Notes: generated by a model not told the origin, from the sequence alone. A DNA stretch of 64,000 nt from Candidatus Krumholzibacteriota bacterium (GCA_029262065.1 JAJDAC010000048.1:62001-126000); one strand, 5' to 3'. Shown: positions 14,954 through 24,871, numbered from the stretch's first letter. Numbers and translations are program-made.

Positions 14954-17881
14954 GTGCGGCTCACGAAACTCGATGTACGAGGATTCGGTCGCCTCAAGGG
15001 GGCATTTCCCCTGGAGATGGGCCCGGGAACCGTGGCCTTGCTGCTCGAACGCAATGAGGCGGGCAAGACCACGCTCAGCGCGGCCGTTTTGGCGGCCCTG
15101 TTCGGGTTGCCCGGCGACCGTCGGCGTAGCAAGGGCAAGCTTACCCAGCGCGACCACTATCGGCCGTGGGGCGGCGGTGACTACGGCGTGAGCCTGCACC
15201 TTACCGTGGGCAACCAGGACCTGGTGATCGACCGCGACTTCGAGGCCGATTCGGTGCGCGTACTCGCAGGTGGCAAGGACGTGAGCGATCGCTTTCAGCA
15301 GGGATCGCGCATGGCGGTGGGCGAAATGCTCACGGGTCTCAGCCGCGAACAATTCATGCTCAGCGCCTTCATGGGCCAGGGAGACCTGATCTGGAGCGAT
15401 GGTTCCGGGCTGAGCGACGCCCTGCAACGCGTGGCCGACAGCCGATCGGGCAGCCATACGGCGGCCTCGGCGCTGGCGGTTCTCGAAGGCGCCCTGACCA
15501 ACTACGAGGGCGTGACCGTCAAGAATCGCGGCCGCGTGGATACCGAAGTAAAACGGTGCCAGGATCGAATCGCCGAAGATCAGCGCAATCTGGAGGCGCT
15601 CGACGCCCGCCGAAACTCGTTGCGAGAGGCCATCGACGGCTTGGGACAACGGCATCTGGAGCAACGCCAGCTGGAGGCGCAACGCAAACTGCTGCGATAC
15701 CGGCGCCTGCGGACCGAACAAGGTGAGGTGCGGGCTCGGCTGGAAAACGACGATCTGGCGCGCGCACGATTGGATGAATACCAACAGCAGCTACTGGGCC
15801 AGGAAGAGCTGCTCGAATTCACGCGTGAGCGATTGCACCAGGTGGAGGCCGCGCGCCGCGTCCACGACAGCGATCAGAGGCTGGTGGATGCGGCCGAAGA
15901 GCAGCGTCTCGCAGCGGAGTCGCAACGCGCGACCGCGCAGGAACTTCTGGATGAAGCCGGCCTGTCACGGGCGGTCACCGATGCCGATCGGGACGTCATC
16001 AAGGACGCCCTGTTGCGCATGGAGTTCGTGGGAAACCAGCGCCGCGACCTGGAGCTGCAGCTCCAACAGGAATCCAAGCAGTTCTCTTCTGAAGGGCTGA
16101 CCCTCGATCAGGCGGTCGAGCTGGCTTCGGGGTTCCACCGCATTCAGCCCGCCGATCGTGACGTGCTACGCGGGCATGCGCAGGCGCTGTTGGGCCTGGT
16201 CGACGAACGCCAGCGCAAGGATGAAGTTGTATCGCACACCAAGCGCAGCCGGGCCGAGTTGCGTCAGGGTCAACAACTGCGCAAACACTTCGGCATCTGG
16301 TGTTTGATCGTGGGCATGCTTCCCATCATGGCGGGAATCAGCATGCACGCGCATCTGCGCTTCGATCCGCTCTGGTTGTACGTTCCGGGTCTGTTGTTCC
16401 TGGTGACCGGTATCGTAGCGTTCAGCTCGGGCAGTCGTTACGGCCGTCGTCAGGATGCCCAGCTGAAACAGACGATCGCCAGCGCGCGCGAAGACCTGGC
16501 CCGCATCGAACTCGACGAAGAGGCCGAGAACGCGCGTTGGAACGACCTGGCGCAGCGGCTTGGACTCGAGCCGACCCAGTTGGAGCGGCGCTACGAGCGC
16601 TACCTGGCCATCGAGCGTCAGGTGGACACGGTTGGCCGCTTGCGCGATCGATTGGCCGAGTGCGATCGGCTCGAGAGCGAGTCGGTGGCTGGCCTGTCGG
16701 CGGTTGAGAACCTGTTCGCGCGTAGGGTTTCGGTGCAGGAGCTGCCTTCGCTACTGGAATCCGTGGAGGCGGCCGCGGCGCTGCAGCGCGAGCTGGATGC
16801 GGCGCGGACCACCGCGTTGGAATGCGAGCGAAGGCTGAACGAGTCGAAGGCCCACGTACGGGAAGACACCACGCGGGTGGTCGATCTGTTGGGTGCGTGC
16901 GGCATCGAGATGGGCTCGTCCATGGACAAGGCCTTCGAGGCCTTGCACGCCAAGGCCGAGGTGGCCCAGAAAACCAGACACCTGCGCGACGTGACCGTTC
17001 CCGACCTGGAACAACAGCTTCTGGACTCTGCCGCGACCACCGAATGTGAAGAACGTCTATCGGAGCTGGCGCAGGAGATGAGTCGCCTGCGAACCGAGTT
17101 CACCGAACTGGGCGAGGCGCCCGAAGAAACAGAGTTGCAGCCGCTGTCGCAGCGTGACTACGACGATGCCATGGTCGATGTGAACGCCCAGGATCAGATA
17201 TCGCGCGAGAGAAACGAGAGCGAGCGCACCGAGGCGAGGGCTTTTCTGGCGCACTACGAAGAACAGGCGCCGCGCCTGCGTGAGTCGCTCGATCTGCACA
17301 CAGAGGCCCTGCGCCAGGCGCAGGAGTTCCAGGAATCGGTGACCCTGGCTCGAGATACGCTCGCGGCCATCAGTCGCGAGACCCATCGCGACTGGGCCAC
17401 GGCCATCAATCGCCACGCGAATGAGATTCTGGGCGAAATGGGCAGCCACGTGCGCGAACTCCATCTGGACGAGAATCTTCACCTTCGAATGAAGCACGGA
17501 AAGCAGCTGCTGACTGGCTCCGAGGCGGCCCAGCAACTCTCGGCCGGGGCTATCGACGGCGTATATCTGGCCGTGCGCATGGCCATCGCCCGCTTTCTCA
17601 GCGGCGGCAGCGAGGTCCTGCCGCTGATTCTGGACGATCCTTTCGCCAATGCCGACGACCAGCGGCTGGAAGCGGGCCTGGAGCTGTTGCTGGAGTCGGT
17701 GGCCCGCGATCAGCAGGTTCTGCTCATGGCCTGCCAGCACTCACGCTACGCCTGGGCCCGGGCGCAGCTTGGATATCCCGAGAATCTGGTGCTTCTGCCG
17801 GTGGACGATCCGACCGCGATCGAAGACGAAGCCAAGGCCGCGGCCATACGACAGGTTTCTTCGCGGGACGAACACCGCTGA
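14954..17881 (+). CDS. YhaN/SbcC-like ATPase with coiled coils and a membrane hairpin
   Basis: 975 aa. N- and C-terminal ATPase halves are separated by long coiled coils rich in Glu, Arg, Leu and Gln. The P-loop is RNEAGKTT, but the position of the first conserved Gly is Glu32 (relatives have G-x-NEAGK-[ST]). Signature-like LLTGSEAAQQLSAGAIDGVY and Walker B VLPLILDDPFANADDQR are intact. About residues 442-492 form two adjacent hydrophobic helices (FGIWCLIVGMLPIMAGI; LWLYVPGLLFLVTGIVAF), as in membrane-associated YhaN. GTG start at 14954 has GGAG 9 nt upstream. Partner of the upstream metallophosphoesterase. Confidence 0.87.
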   Translation: MRLTKLDVRGFGRLKGAFPLEMGPGTVALLLERNEAGKTTLSAAVLAALFGLPGDRRRSKGKLTQRDHYRPWGGGDYGVSLHLTVGNQDLVIDRDFEADSVRVLAGGKDVSDRFQQGSRMAVGEMLTGLSREQFMLSAFMGQGDLIWSDGSGLSDALQRVADSRSGSHTAASALAVLEGALTNYEGVTVKNRGRVDTEVKRCQDRIAEDQRNLEALDARRNSLREAIDGLGQRHLEQRQLEAQRKLLRYRRLRTEQGEVRARLENDDLARARLDEYQQQLLGQEELLEFTRERLHQVEAARRVHDSDQRLVDAAEEQRLAAESQRATAQELLDEAGLSRAVTDADRDVIKDALLRMEFVGNQRRDLELQLQQESKQFSSEGLTLDQAVELASGFHRIQPADRDVLRGHAQALLGLVDERQRKDEVVSHTKRSRAELRQGQQLRKHFGIWCLIVGMLPIMAGISMHAHLRFDPLWLYVPGLLFLVTGIVAFSSGSRYGRRQDAQLKQTIASAREDLARIELDEEAENARWNDLAQRLGLEPTQLERRYERYLAIERQVDTVGRLRDRLAECDRLESESVAGLSAVENLFARRVSVQELPSLLESVEAAAALQRELDAARTTALECERRLNESKAHVREDTTRVVDLLGACGIEMGSSMDKAFEALHAKAEVAQKTRHLRDVTVPDLEQQLLDSAATTECEERLSELAQEMSRLRTEFTELGEAPEETELQPLSQRDYDDAMVDVNAQDQISRERNESERTEARAFLAHYEEQAPRLRESLDLHTEALRQAQEFQESVTLARDTLAAISRETHRDWATAINRHANEILGEMGSHVRELHLDENLHLRMKHGKQLLTGSEAAQQLSAGAIDGVYLAVRMAIARFLSGGSEVLPLILDDPFANADDQRLEAGLELLLESVARDQQVLLMACQHSRYAWARAQLGYPENLVLLPVDDPTAIEDEAKAAAIRQVSSRDEHR

Positions 17882-17891
17882 CGCGGCTAGA

Positions 17892-18350
17892 ATGCCCCGC
17901 ATGGACATTGACCGGAAGGCTCCTATCTTACTAGAGCGCCAGCGTGAGATCTTGGCCTCGGCCTTCACGGTCTGGAAGGTGCTGTCGGACATCCAACAGT
18001 GGCCGCAGTGGGTTCCACACGTGGACGCAATGAATCTGCGGGGACCGTTCCTGATTGGATCCACGTTTCAGTGGCGATCAGGCTGGTTTCCGATCGTCTC
18101 GACTTTACGCGAAATCCAAAAGCCGAATCGTCTGGTGTGGGAAGGCAATAGCCTGGGCGTGCGCGCGGTGCACGTCTGGGCGATTGACGAGGATGGCCCC
18201 GGCCAGTGTCGCGTCACCACGCTCGAATCCATGGAAGGTTGGGCGCCCCGTACTTTTCGTGGATCGCTCGAAGCAAAGACCGCCAACACACTTGATATTT
18301 GGCTCGACGCGCTGGCCAAGCGCGTGAGGGGAGAGGTGCCCTGTGAATGA
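17892..18350 (+). CDS. SRPBCC-family protein (polyketide cyclase/START-like)
   Basis: 152 aa. SRPBCC fold pattern: TVWKVLSDIQQWPQWVPHVD near the N-terminus, a central beta region (LREIQKPNRLVWEGN), and a long C-terminal helix (LDIWLDALAKRVRG). These proteins bind hydrophobic ligands in a deep pocket; a few are enzymes. Start could be ATG 17892 or 17901 (MDIDRKAP); neither has a strong ribosome site. The stop overlaps the GTG start of the glucose-6-phosphate isomerase gene by 8 bp, so the two are co-translated. Ligand unknown. Confidence 0.82.
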   Translation: MPRMDIDRKAPILLERQREILASAFTVWKVLSDIQQWPQWVPHVDAMNLRGPFLIGSTFQWRSGWFPIVSTLREIQKPNRLVWEGNSLGVRAVHVWAIDEDGPGQCRVTTLESMEGWAPRTFRGSLEAKTANTLDIWLDALAKRVRGEVPCE

Positions 18351-19647
18351 TTCGAAGGCAAACCTGATACAGCTATCCACGGATCGATTGGGTGACCTGG
18401 GTCCCATTGCTTCGGCGCCCGCGCACAAGGAGCTCGAAGCCGTGGTTCAGAGCGTGCGCAAGCGCACCGGTCCCGGTTCGGAGTACTTCGGCTGGCTCGA
18501 CCTGCCCAAGCGCCGGGGCGAGGAATTCGAGCGCATGTTGGAGTGCGCCAAGACCCTGCGCAGCGACGTGGAGTTTCTGGTGGTCGTGGGAATCGGCGGC
18601 AGCTATCTGGGCACGCGCGCGATCCTGGACGCGATGGAACCGGCCCTGGACTCGCAGGATGGTCCCATCGTCCTGTTCGCTGGCCATCATCTGGAACCCA
18701 GCTCGTACAAGCGGCTGCTCGACAATCTCGAAGGCACCGAAGTCGCCGTGAACGTGATCTCGAAGAGTGGGACGACAACCGAGCCCGCTTTGGCGTTCCG
18801 TCTGCTCAAGGCGAAACTCGAAGACATGTACGGCGCAAAGAAGGCACGGACGCGCATCGTCGCGACCACCGATGCCAGTCGGGGGGCTCTGCGTACGCTG
18901 GCCGAAGAAGAAGGCTACGAAACCTTCGTGGTTCCCGACGACGTGGGTGGGCGTTTCTCGGTGCTCTCGCCCGTGGGGCTGTTTCCCCTGGCGGTGGCTG
19001 GAGTCGACATCGAGGGACTATTGACGGGCGCCGCGGCCGAGGCCGATCGCTGTCATACCGCCAAGATCATGGACATGCCCGCCGCGCGATATGCCGCGGC
19101 CCGCTATGACCTCTACCAACGGGGAATGCAGATCGAGGTGTGGGCTTCGTTCTTTCCGTCGTTGCACATGGTGTCCGAATGGTGGAAGCAGCTGTTCGGC
19201 GAGAGTGAAGGCAAGGAACAGGGAGGACTGTTCCCGGCCAGCGTGTCGTACACCACCGACCTGCATTCCATGGGGCAGTACATGCAGCAAGGTCGACGGC
19301 ACATGCTGGAAACCTTCGTCGACGTCGCGAACCCCATGCCCGGGCCATCGGTGGAGGCCACCAGCGCGGACCTGGACGGCTTGAACTACCTGGCTGGTCG
19401 CAGCGTAGCCGACATCAATCGAGTGGCGTTGGAGGCCGTGGCGCAGGCGCATGAGGACGGCGGGGTTCCCAACATGACCGTCACGTTGCCCTACATCAAT
19501 CCGCCCAGTCTCGGCAGCCTCATGTTCTTCTTCGAGTACGCCGCGGCCGTGAGCGGGAGGCTGCTGGGGGTAAACCCGTTCGACCAACCGGGTGTCGAGG
19601 CTTACAAGGCGAATCTGTTCAAGCTGTTGGGAAAACCGGGGGCTTGA
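18343..19647 (+). CDS. pgi: Glucose-6-phosphate isomerase
   Basis: 434 aa, matching the short bacterial PGI type (~430-450 aa). Motifs: phosphate-binding VVGIGGSYLGTRA, SKSGTTTEPALAFR, VSEWWKQLFGESEGK with the catalytic Glu, and late GRLLGVNPFDQPGVE preceding the conserved Lys in EAYKANLF. Interconverts glucose-6-P and fructose-6-P in glycolysis/gluconeogenesis in the cytosol. GTG start at 18343 overlaps the SRPBCC stop and has GGGGAG upstream. Lies near a phospho-sugar mutase (22248), with a histidine kinase between them. Confidence 0.94.
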   Translation: MNDSKANLIQLSTDRLGDLGPIASAPAHKELEAVVQSVRKRTGPGSEYFGWLDLPKRRGEEFERMLECAKTLRSDVEFLVVVGIGGSYLGTRAILDAMEPALDSQDGPIVLFAGHHLEPSSYKRLLDNLEGTEVAVNVISKSGTTTEPALAFRLLKAKLEDMYGAKKARTRIVATTDASRGALRTLAEEEGYETFVVPDDVGGRFSVLSPVGLFPLAVAGVDIEGLLTGAAAEADRCHTAKIMDMPAARYAAARYDLYQRGMQIEVWASFFPSLHMVSEWWKQLFGESEGKEQGGLFPASVSYTTDLHSMGQYMQQGRRHMLETFVDVANPMPGPSVEATSADLDGLNYLAGRSVADINRVALEAVAQAHEDGGVPNMTVTLPYINPPSLGSLMFFFEYAAAVSGRLLGVNPFDQPGVEAYKANLFKLLGKPGA

Positions 19648-19796
19648 CCCGGCTCTTCCCGGCCGCATGGGACGCGTCGGCCGCCCGCGTTCCGGTGGCC
19701 ACATCCTTGCTCTGATCGTGGGTTCAGGCCGCGCCATCGGCGGCCGATAAAGGTTGGGAATCCCCGCCCTTTTGCCGCTGACCCAAGGTCCGAGCA

Positions 19797-22175
19797 TTGA
19801 GTCTGAGCCACGATAGCCACGCCCCTGCTCCGAGTGCCACCTGGGCCACGGTTCTGGGAGTCCTGGTGGGGGGCGCGGTCGCGGCCACGATTGCCGGTCT
19901 TGCCTGGGGCAGTGCGGTGTTCTCCGCGTCCTGGGAATTCCACCGGGAAAATCCTGCCGCCATGGTAGTGGCGATGTTGCCAATACTTGGTGGCATCGTG
20001 GGATTCTTCGGGGGGCAGCAACGTTCGCGGGCTCGCGCCGGTCTTGCCTCGCTATTGCTCGAGATCGAGAACCAACGCCAGCGTCAGTCCGACCTCGAGG
20101 AACGCCTTTCGCGGCGATATCAGGAATTGGCCAGCGGCATTCGTCGCGAGCAGTCCATGCGGACCGACGCCGACATGGCCAACCGTGCGAAAAGCGAGTT
20201 CCTGGCGAACATGAGCCACGAGATCCGGACGCCCATGAATGCGATTCTGGGCATGGTCGATCTCATCCACCAGACCGAATTGCGAGACGATCAGCAGGAA
20301 TACGTCGACACGGTGCGTCGTAGCGCCGAAGCCCTGTTGGCCGTGCTGAATGAAATCCTCGACTTCGCCCGCCTTGATTCGGGACGCGTCGAGTTGGCGT
20401 CGGTCGACTTCGAACTGCGCAGCGTACTGGAAGACGCACTGGAGCTGGTGGCACCGCTGGCGTCGGAAAAGGGTCTGCGCCTTACCTACCTCAGCGATCC
20501 CAAACTGCCCACGCTGGTGCGTGGTGACCCGTTGCGTTTGCGTCAGGTGCTCATTGCGTTGCTCAACCACGCGGTACAGGCGACACCCGAGGGCGAGGTG
20601 GGTTTGAAGGCCGAGTTGATTCGCGTGGACGGCGACTCGATAGTTCGGTTCCACGTCGTGGACACCGCGCCGGCCGACTCGCCCGACGATCTACAGGCGC
20701 TGCGTGCGCCCGAGTTGCCGCAGCTCGCAAGTCGTGCTCCCACGTCAGGACTGGGTCTGGTCGTGACCCGCCGCCTGATCGAGCTCATGCAGGGTGAAAT
20801 CGAAGTCGAAGCCCGCGCCCGCGGTGGGCGATGTGTCTCGTTCTTCGCGCCCGGAATAGCGCTTCTTTCGTCACCCGCCGAACCGATCGATCTGGACCTG
20901 GAAGGCAAGCGCGTGTTGGTGGCCAGTGACCACGCCAATACGCGTCTCATGCTCGTGCAACAGTTGCGCCCCTGTAACTGCACGCCGACCGCCGCGGCCG
21001 ATGGGCCCGCGGCTACCGCCACCTTGCGGGCGGCCGCCGCCGCCGGCGATCCCGTGCGGGTGGTGGTGTGTGACTTGAGCATGCCAGGCATGGATGGAAT
21101 TCAGCTGGCGCAAGCGGTCCGCCGGGACCCGGCGCTGGGTGCTCCGGCGGTCGTGCTGTTGGCCGAGTCCGACGACCGCGAAGGCATCGAACGCGCCGCG
21201 GGGTTTGGTCTGGGACGGCCCATTGCCAAGCCGGTGCGCCAGTCCAGATTGTTGGCCGCGGTGAAGAGCGCATTGGCGGATCCGCAGGTCGCGGTGGTAG
21301 ACGAATCGTCTGATACCGTGGTGGGCATGATCGAGGCGGCGTCGGCGCAGTCCCACGCGATCACGCCGGCAATCTCGGACGAAACGGACCATGCCGACGA
21401 TTCCTACCTGATTCTGTTGGTCGACGACAACGCCGTGAACCGCCGCGTGGCGTCTCTGATTCTCGAGAAGGCCGGTCATCGGGTGGCCCAGGCACCCGAT
21501 GGTGCCGAGGCGGTCGAGATGGTTCAGACCCAGTCGTACGACCTGGTGCTCATGGACATCCACATGCCGCGTCTGGACGGTTACGCCGCCACGCGAGAGA
21601 TTCGTAGTCGTGAGAAGCCCGATCGGGCGGTTCCCATCGTGGCCATGACGGCCCGGACGATGGGTTCCGACGCGCGCAAGTGCATCGAAGCTGGCATGGA
21701 CGGTTACGTGAGCAAACCGGTGAAGGCCGCCGCGTTGCTGGCGGCGGTGGAAAGTTGGTCGCTGCGATCGGACGAGAGTCGCACGTTGCTTCCCAGCGTT
21801 TCTCTGGAATCTCCGGCGCCGGCCAGCGACGTGCTCGACCCCACGGCCATCGAGGAGCTTCGCAGCTACGGCGGCGAGGCGGCCGAGGCGATCCTGAACG
21901 AGTTGGTCGTGATGTTCGCCGAAGGCGCCAACAAGCACCTGGCGGCCATGCGAGCGGCCATGGCCGCGCACGACGCACGCGCCATGGAAAAGGCGGCGCA
22001 TACCCTGAAGGGTAGCGCCGGTACCCTGGGTGCGGTGAAGCTGCTCGCGCAGTGTGCCGATCTGGAGGAGGCGGCCGCCAAAGGCCAGCTACCGCCCGAC
22101 CCGGCGTTCCTGGAAACCCTGGCCCATGACATCGAACGGGTATGCGAAGAGCTCGAGTTGCTCGTGGCTGGCTGA
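19797..22175 (+). CDS. Hybrid sensor histidine kinase (HisKA-HATPase-REC-REC-HPt)
   Basis: 792 aa. Two N-terminal membrane helices (~residues 16-70) have almost no periplasmic domain. Then a coiled coil, HisKA with His141 (FLANMSHEIRTPMN), an HATPase-like domain, REC1 (Asp425 in VVCDLSMPGMDG), REC2 (Asp587 in LVLMDIHMPRLDG) and HPt (His735 in AAHTLKGSAGT). The ATP-binding domain is degraded: N-box Asn residues are Ala254 and His258, and the G1 'DTGIG' reads DTAPA (Ala291); the G2 box TSGLGL remains. REC1 also lost one N-terminal acidic residue (VASDHAN). REC2 and HPt look intact. TTG start at 19797 with AAGG upstream. Signal unknown. Confidence 0.88.
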   Translation: MSLSHDSHAPAPSATWATVLGVLVGGAVAATIAGLAWGSAVFSASWEFHRENPAAMVVAMLPILGGIVGFFGGQQRSRARAGLASLLLEIENQRQRQSDLEERLSRRYQELASGIRREQSMRTDADMANRAKSEFLANMSHEIRTPMNAILGMVDLIHQTELRDDQQEYVDTVRRSAEALLAVLNEILDFARLDSGRVELASVDFELRSVLEDALELVAPLASEKGLRLTYLSDPKLPTLVRGDPLRLRQVLIALLNHAVQATPEGEVGLKAELIRVDGDSIVRFHVVDTAPADSPDDLQALRAPELPQLASRAPTSGLGLVVTRRLIELMQGEIEVEARARGGRCVSFFAPGIALLSSPAEPIDLDLEGKRVLVASDHANTRLMLVQQLRPCNCTPTAAADGPAATATLRAAAAAGDPVRVVVCDLSMPGMDGIQLAQAVRRDPALGAPAVVLLAESDDREGIERAAGFGLGRPIAKPVRQSRLLAAVKSALADPQVAVVDESSDTVVGMIEAASAQSHAITPAISDETDHADDSYLILLVDDNAVNRRVASLILEKAGHRVAQAPDGAEAVEMVQTQSYDLVLMDIHMPRLDGYAATREIRSREKPDRAVPIVAMTARTMGSDARKCIEAGMDGYVSKPVKAAALLAAVESWSLRSDESRTLLPSVSLESPAPASDVLDPTAIEELRSYGGEAAEAILNELVVMFAEGANKHLAAMRAAMAAHDARAMEKAAHTLKGSAGTLGAVKLLAQCADLEEAAAKGQLPPDPAFLETLAHDIERVCEELELLVAG

Positions 22176-22247
22176 CCGCCCTTTTTTTCCTCGCCCGCAA
22201 TCGCTAAGCTTCACCTTCCTCTGGCCCGCTGACGGAAGGTTAGGCAA

Positions 22248-23984
22248 TTGTCCCAGCTCGAATCCCTGATGGAACGTGCCCGCACCTGGATGCGCGACGA
22301 CCCCGACGCCAACACCCGCGCCGCCACCGAAGCGCTGCTTCGCAAAGGCGATGAATCGGCGCTGATGGATTGTTTCGGTGACCGCTTGCAGTTTGGAACG
22401 GCCGGCTTGCGCGGCGTCATCGGCCCAGGTCCCAATCGGATGAACCGGGCCCTCGTACGGCGCGTGAGCGCCGGCCTGGGGCGTTACGTCCTGGACCACG
22501 CCACGCGGCCACCCCGGGTAGTGGTGGCCAACGATGCTCGCATCATGTCACCCGAATTTGGCGAGGATGTGGCCCGCGTGTTGGGTGGCATGGGTCTGTC
22601 GGTGGTCCGGTTTTCTGGCTTCACGCCTACCCCGGTACTCGCGTTCGCCGTCAAGGCTCTGGGCGCGGCCGCGGGGGTGGTGGTTACGGCCAGCCACAAT
22701 CCACCCGAGTACAACGGCTACAAGGTGTATTGGGACAACGGTGCGCAGATCATCCCGCCGCACGACACCGGAATCAGCGCCGCGATCGATGCCATCGATT
22801 CGCTCGAAGATGTGGCCATGCCCTCGTTGGACGAACTCAGGGACATGGGCGCGCTGGAGGAGTGTCCGGAGTCCATCGTCGACGACTACTTCGCGGCAAT
22901 CGCGGCCGAGCAGCGTCACCCCGGTGTGCCGCGGGATCTTGCGGTGGTGTACACGCCCCTCCACGGCGTGGGCGCGGAGTCGGTCGAGCGTGCGTTGCGC
23001 GAGGCGAAGCTCGAGCGATTGCACGTCGTGGCCGAGCAGCGCGAGCCCGACGGGGCCTTTCCCACCGTGCGCTTCCCCAATCCCGAGGAAGACGGAGCGC
23101 TGGATCTGGCGTTGGCCCTGGCGGCGGCCACGGATTCCGAGTTGATCCTGGCCAACGATCCCGATGTCGATCGATTGGCGGTGGCGGTACCCACGTCGCC
23201 CGATGCGTCGGCGTTCCGCTTGCTCACCGGCAATGAAATCGGCTCGTTGTTGGGGTACTACCTGTTGACCGAGAACCTACCGGCCGCGGGCGAACCGTTG
23301 GTCATGACCACGGTCGTGAGCTCGCGGTTGCTGTCGCGAATCGCCAAGGGCCTGGGCGCTCATTACGACGAGACGCTCACCGGCTTCAAATGGATCGCCA
23401 ACGCCTCGGTCGCCCACCAGGCTCAGGGCCGGATTCTGCAGATGGGCTACGAGGAGGCCCTGGGCTACACGGTGGGGCTGGTGACCCCCGACAAGGATGG
23501 TGTTTCCGCGGCGCTCCTGTTCACCGAGCTGGCGGCCGTGTGCAAGAGCCGGGGGCAGACGGTGCTGGAGTACCTGGAAGCAATTCACCGGCGCTTCGGA
23601 CTTCACGTCAGCGATCAGGTTTCCATTACCCTGCCCGGACGCGAGGGAGCGTCGCTGATTGCGTCGCTCATGGAGAAGATCCGCCGTGACCCACCGAGCA
23701 AGCTGAGCGACGGCACGCGCATCGAGAGCACCGTCGACTACCTGCCTGGCCACGGCGACCTGCCGCCGTCGAACGTACTGGCATTCGATTGTCACGACGG
23801 CTCGCGCATTCTCGCGCGCCCCAGCGGTACCGAACCCAAGATCAAATTCTACTTCGAGCTGGTCGAGCACCTCAGCGCGACCGACGACTACCGGCAAGCG
23901 CAGGCCCGCGGTCAGGAACGCATGGCCCAACTGCAGCGGGCGTTCCTGGCCCAGGTTGATGGCCTGCCGGCGTTGGAATCATGA
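22248..23984 (+). CDS. Phospho-sugar mutase (phosphoglucomutase/phosphomannomutase)
   Basis: 578 aa, alpha-D-phosphohexomutase superfamily of the longer PGM2-like type. The active phosphoserine loop is VVTASHNPPEYNGYKVYW (~146-163), the metal-binding loop LANDPDVDRLAV (~301), the sugar-binding region GYEEALGYTVG (~405), and the C-terminal phosphate-binding loop ARPSGTEPKIKFY. Interconverts hexose- or pentose-1-P and -6-P/5-P; an N-terminal GTAGLRGVIGPGPNRMN motif is typical of this branch, some of which act on ribose/deoxyribose phosphates. TTG start 22248 has GGAAGG upstream. Stop overlaps the next ATG (ATGA). Confidence 0.92.
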   Translation: MSQLESLMERARTWMRDDPDANTRAATEALLRKGDESALMDCFGDRLQFGTAGLRGVIGPGPNRMNRALVRRVSAGLGRYVLDHATRPPRVVVANDARIMSPEFGEDVARVLGGMGLSVVRFSGFTPTPVLAFAVKALGAAAGVVVTASHNPPEYNGYKVYWDNGAQIIPPHDTGISAAIDAIDSLEDVAMPSLDELRDMGALEECPESIVDDYFAAIAAEQRHPGVPRDLAVVYTPLHGVGAESVERALREAKLERLHVVAEQREPDGAFPTVRFPNPEEDGALDLALALAAATDSELILANDPDVDRLAVAVPTSPDASAFRLLTGNEIGSLLGYYLLTENLPAAGEPLVMTTVVSSRLLSRIAKGLGAHYDETLTGFKWIANASVAHQAQGRILQMGYEEALGYTVGLVTPDKDGVSAALLFTELAAVCKSRGQTVLEYLEAIHRRFGLHVSDQVSITLPGREGASLIASLMEKIRRDPPSKLSDGTRIESTVDYLPGHGDLPPSNVLAFDCHDGSRILARPSGTEPKIKFYFELVEHLSATDDYRQAQARGQERMAQLQRAFLAQVDGLPALES

Positions 23985-24871
23985 CGCACCGATTCATGGA
24001 AATTGAGCCGGTGGCGCTGGACCGGGCCGACGTGGCCGTCCTGTCGTTTCCCTTCGAGGGAAGCGTCAGCTACGGCACGGGCACCGCGGCTGGGCCGGCC
24101 AGCGTGTTGGTTGCCAGTCAACACCTGGAGACGTGGGACGAAGATACCGAGCAGGAGCTGGAGGACGTTCTGCGCGTGTGCGCGCTCGAACCCATTGCCC
24201 CGCACGCGGACGAGGCCAGCGAGGAGTATCTGGAGCGGCTGACGCGCGAAGTGCGATCGATGGCGCCGCGCCTTCCGTTTCCACTGTCCCTGGGGGGAGA
24301 GCACTCGATAACGCCGGCCATCCTGAAGGGCCTGGTGGCCGACCCCTCGCCGCTCACGATTGTGCAGATCGACGCCCACGCCGACCTTCGCCACGACTAC
24401 GGCGGCAGCCGTTACAACCATGCGTGTGCCATGCGGCAGACGTTGGATCTGGGAGTACGGAGGCTGGTGGCCATTGGCATACGCAGTGCCGAACGCGAGG
24501 AAGCCCGTCTGGCGCGCGAGGATCCCCGTATCGACACCTTCTACGCGCATCGATTGCAGACCCCTGCGGCGTGGCGGACGCTGGTACAGAAGCTGGAGGG
24601 CCTTCAGGGGCCAGTGTACCTGACGATCGACATCGACGGTCTGGACTGTACGTTGTGTCCGGGAACCGGCACGCCGCAGCCGGGCGGTCTTACGTGGTAT
24701 CAGGCGGTGGATGTGGTGCGTGCGGTCGTTCTGGCGCCGGGCGTGGAACTGGTGGGCGCGGACATCATGGAAACGGCGCCCATGTCGCAGTCCCAGATCA
24801 ACGAGATGGTGGCCGCCAAACTTGCCATGAAGATTCTCGCCTACCGACAGCAGCGAGCGGCCGGCCAGTAG
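23981..24871 (+). CDS. speB: Agmatinase/arginase-family ureohydrolase
   Basis: 296 aa. Binuclear Mn ligands of the family are visible: LGGEHSITPAIL (His), VQIDAHADLRHDY (DAHxD) and LTIDIDGLDCTLCPGTGTP (DxDxxD). Residues after the last motif (PQPGGLTWYQ) match agmatinases, which hydrolyse agmatine to putrescine and urea in polyamine synthesis; formiminoglutamase or guanidinobutyrase specificity is possible. ATG overlaps the upstream mutase stop (ATGA). Convergent with the alpha/beta hydrolase gene, 24 bp away. Confidence 0.88.
   Translation: MTHRFMEIEPVALDRADVAVLSFPFEGSVSYGTGTAAGPASVLVASQHLETWDEDTEQELEDVLRVCALEPIAPHADEASEEYLERLTREVRSMAPRLPFPLSLGGEHSITPAILKGLVADPSPLTIVQIDAHADLRHDYGGSRYNHACAMRQTLDLGVRRLVAIGIRSAEREEARLAREDPRIDTFYAHRLQTPAAWRTLVQKLEGLQGPVYLTIDIDGLDCTLCPGTGTPQPGGLTWYQAVDVVRAVVLAPGVELVGADIMETAPMSQSQINEMVAAKLAMKILAYRQQRAAGQ

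Noticed and set aside
20871-22001. Minus-strand 376-codon frame opposite the histidine kinase REC domains
   Set aside because: Antisense shadow of receiver and HPt domains with all motifs on the plus strand.
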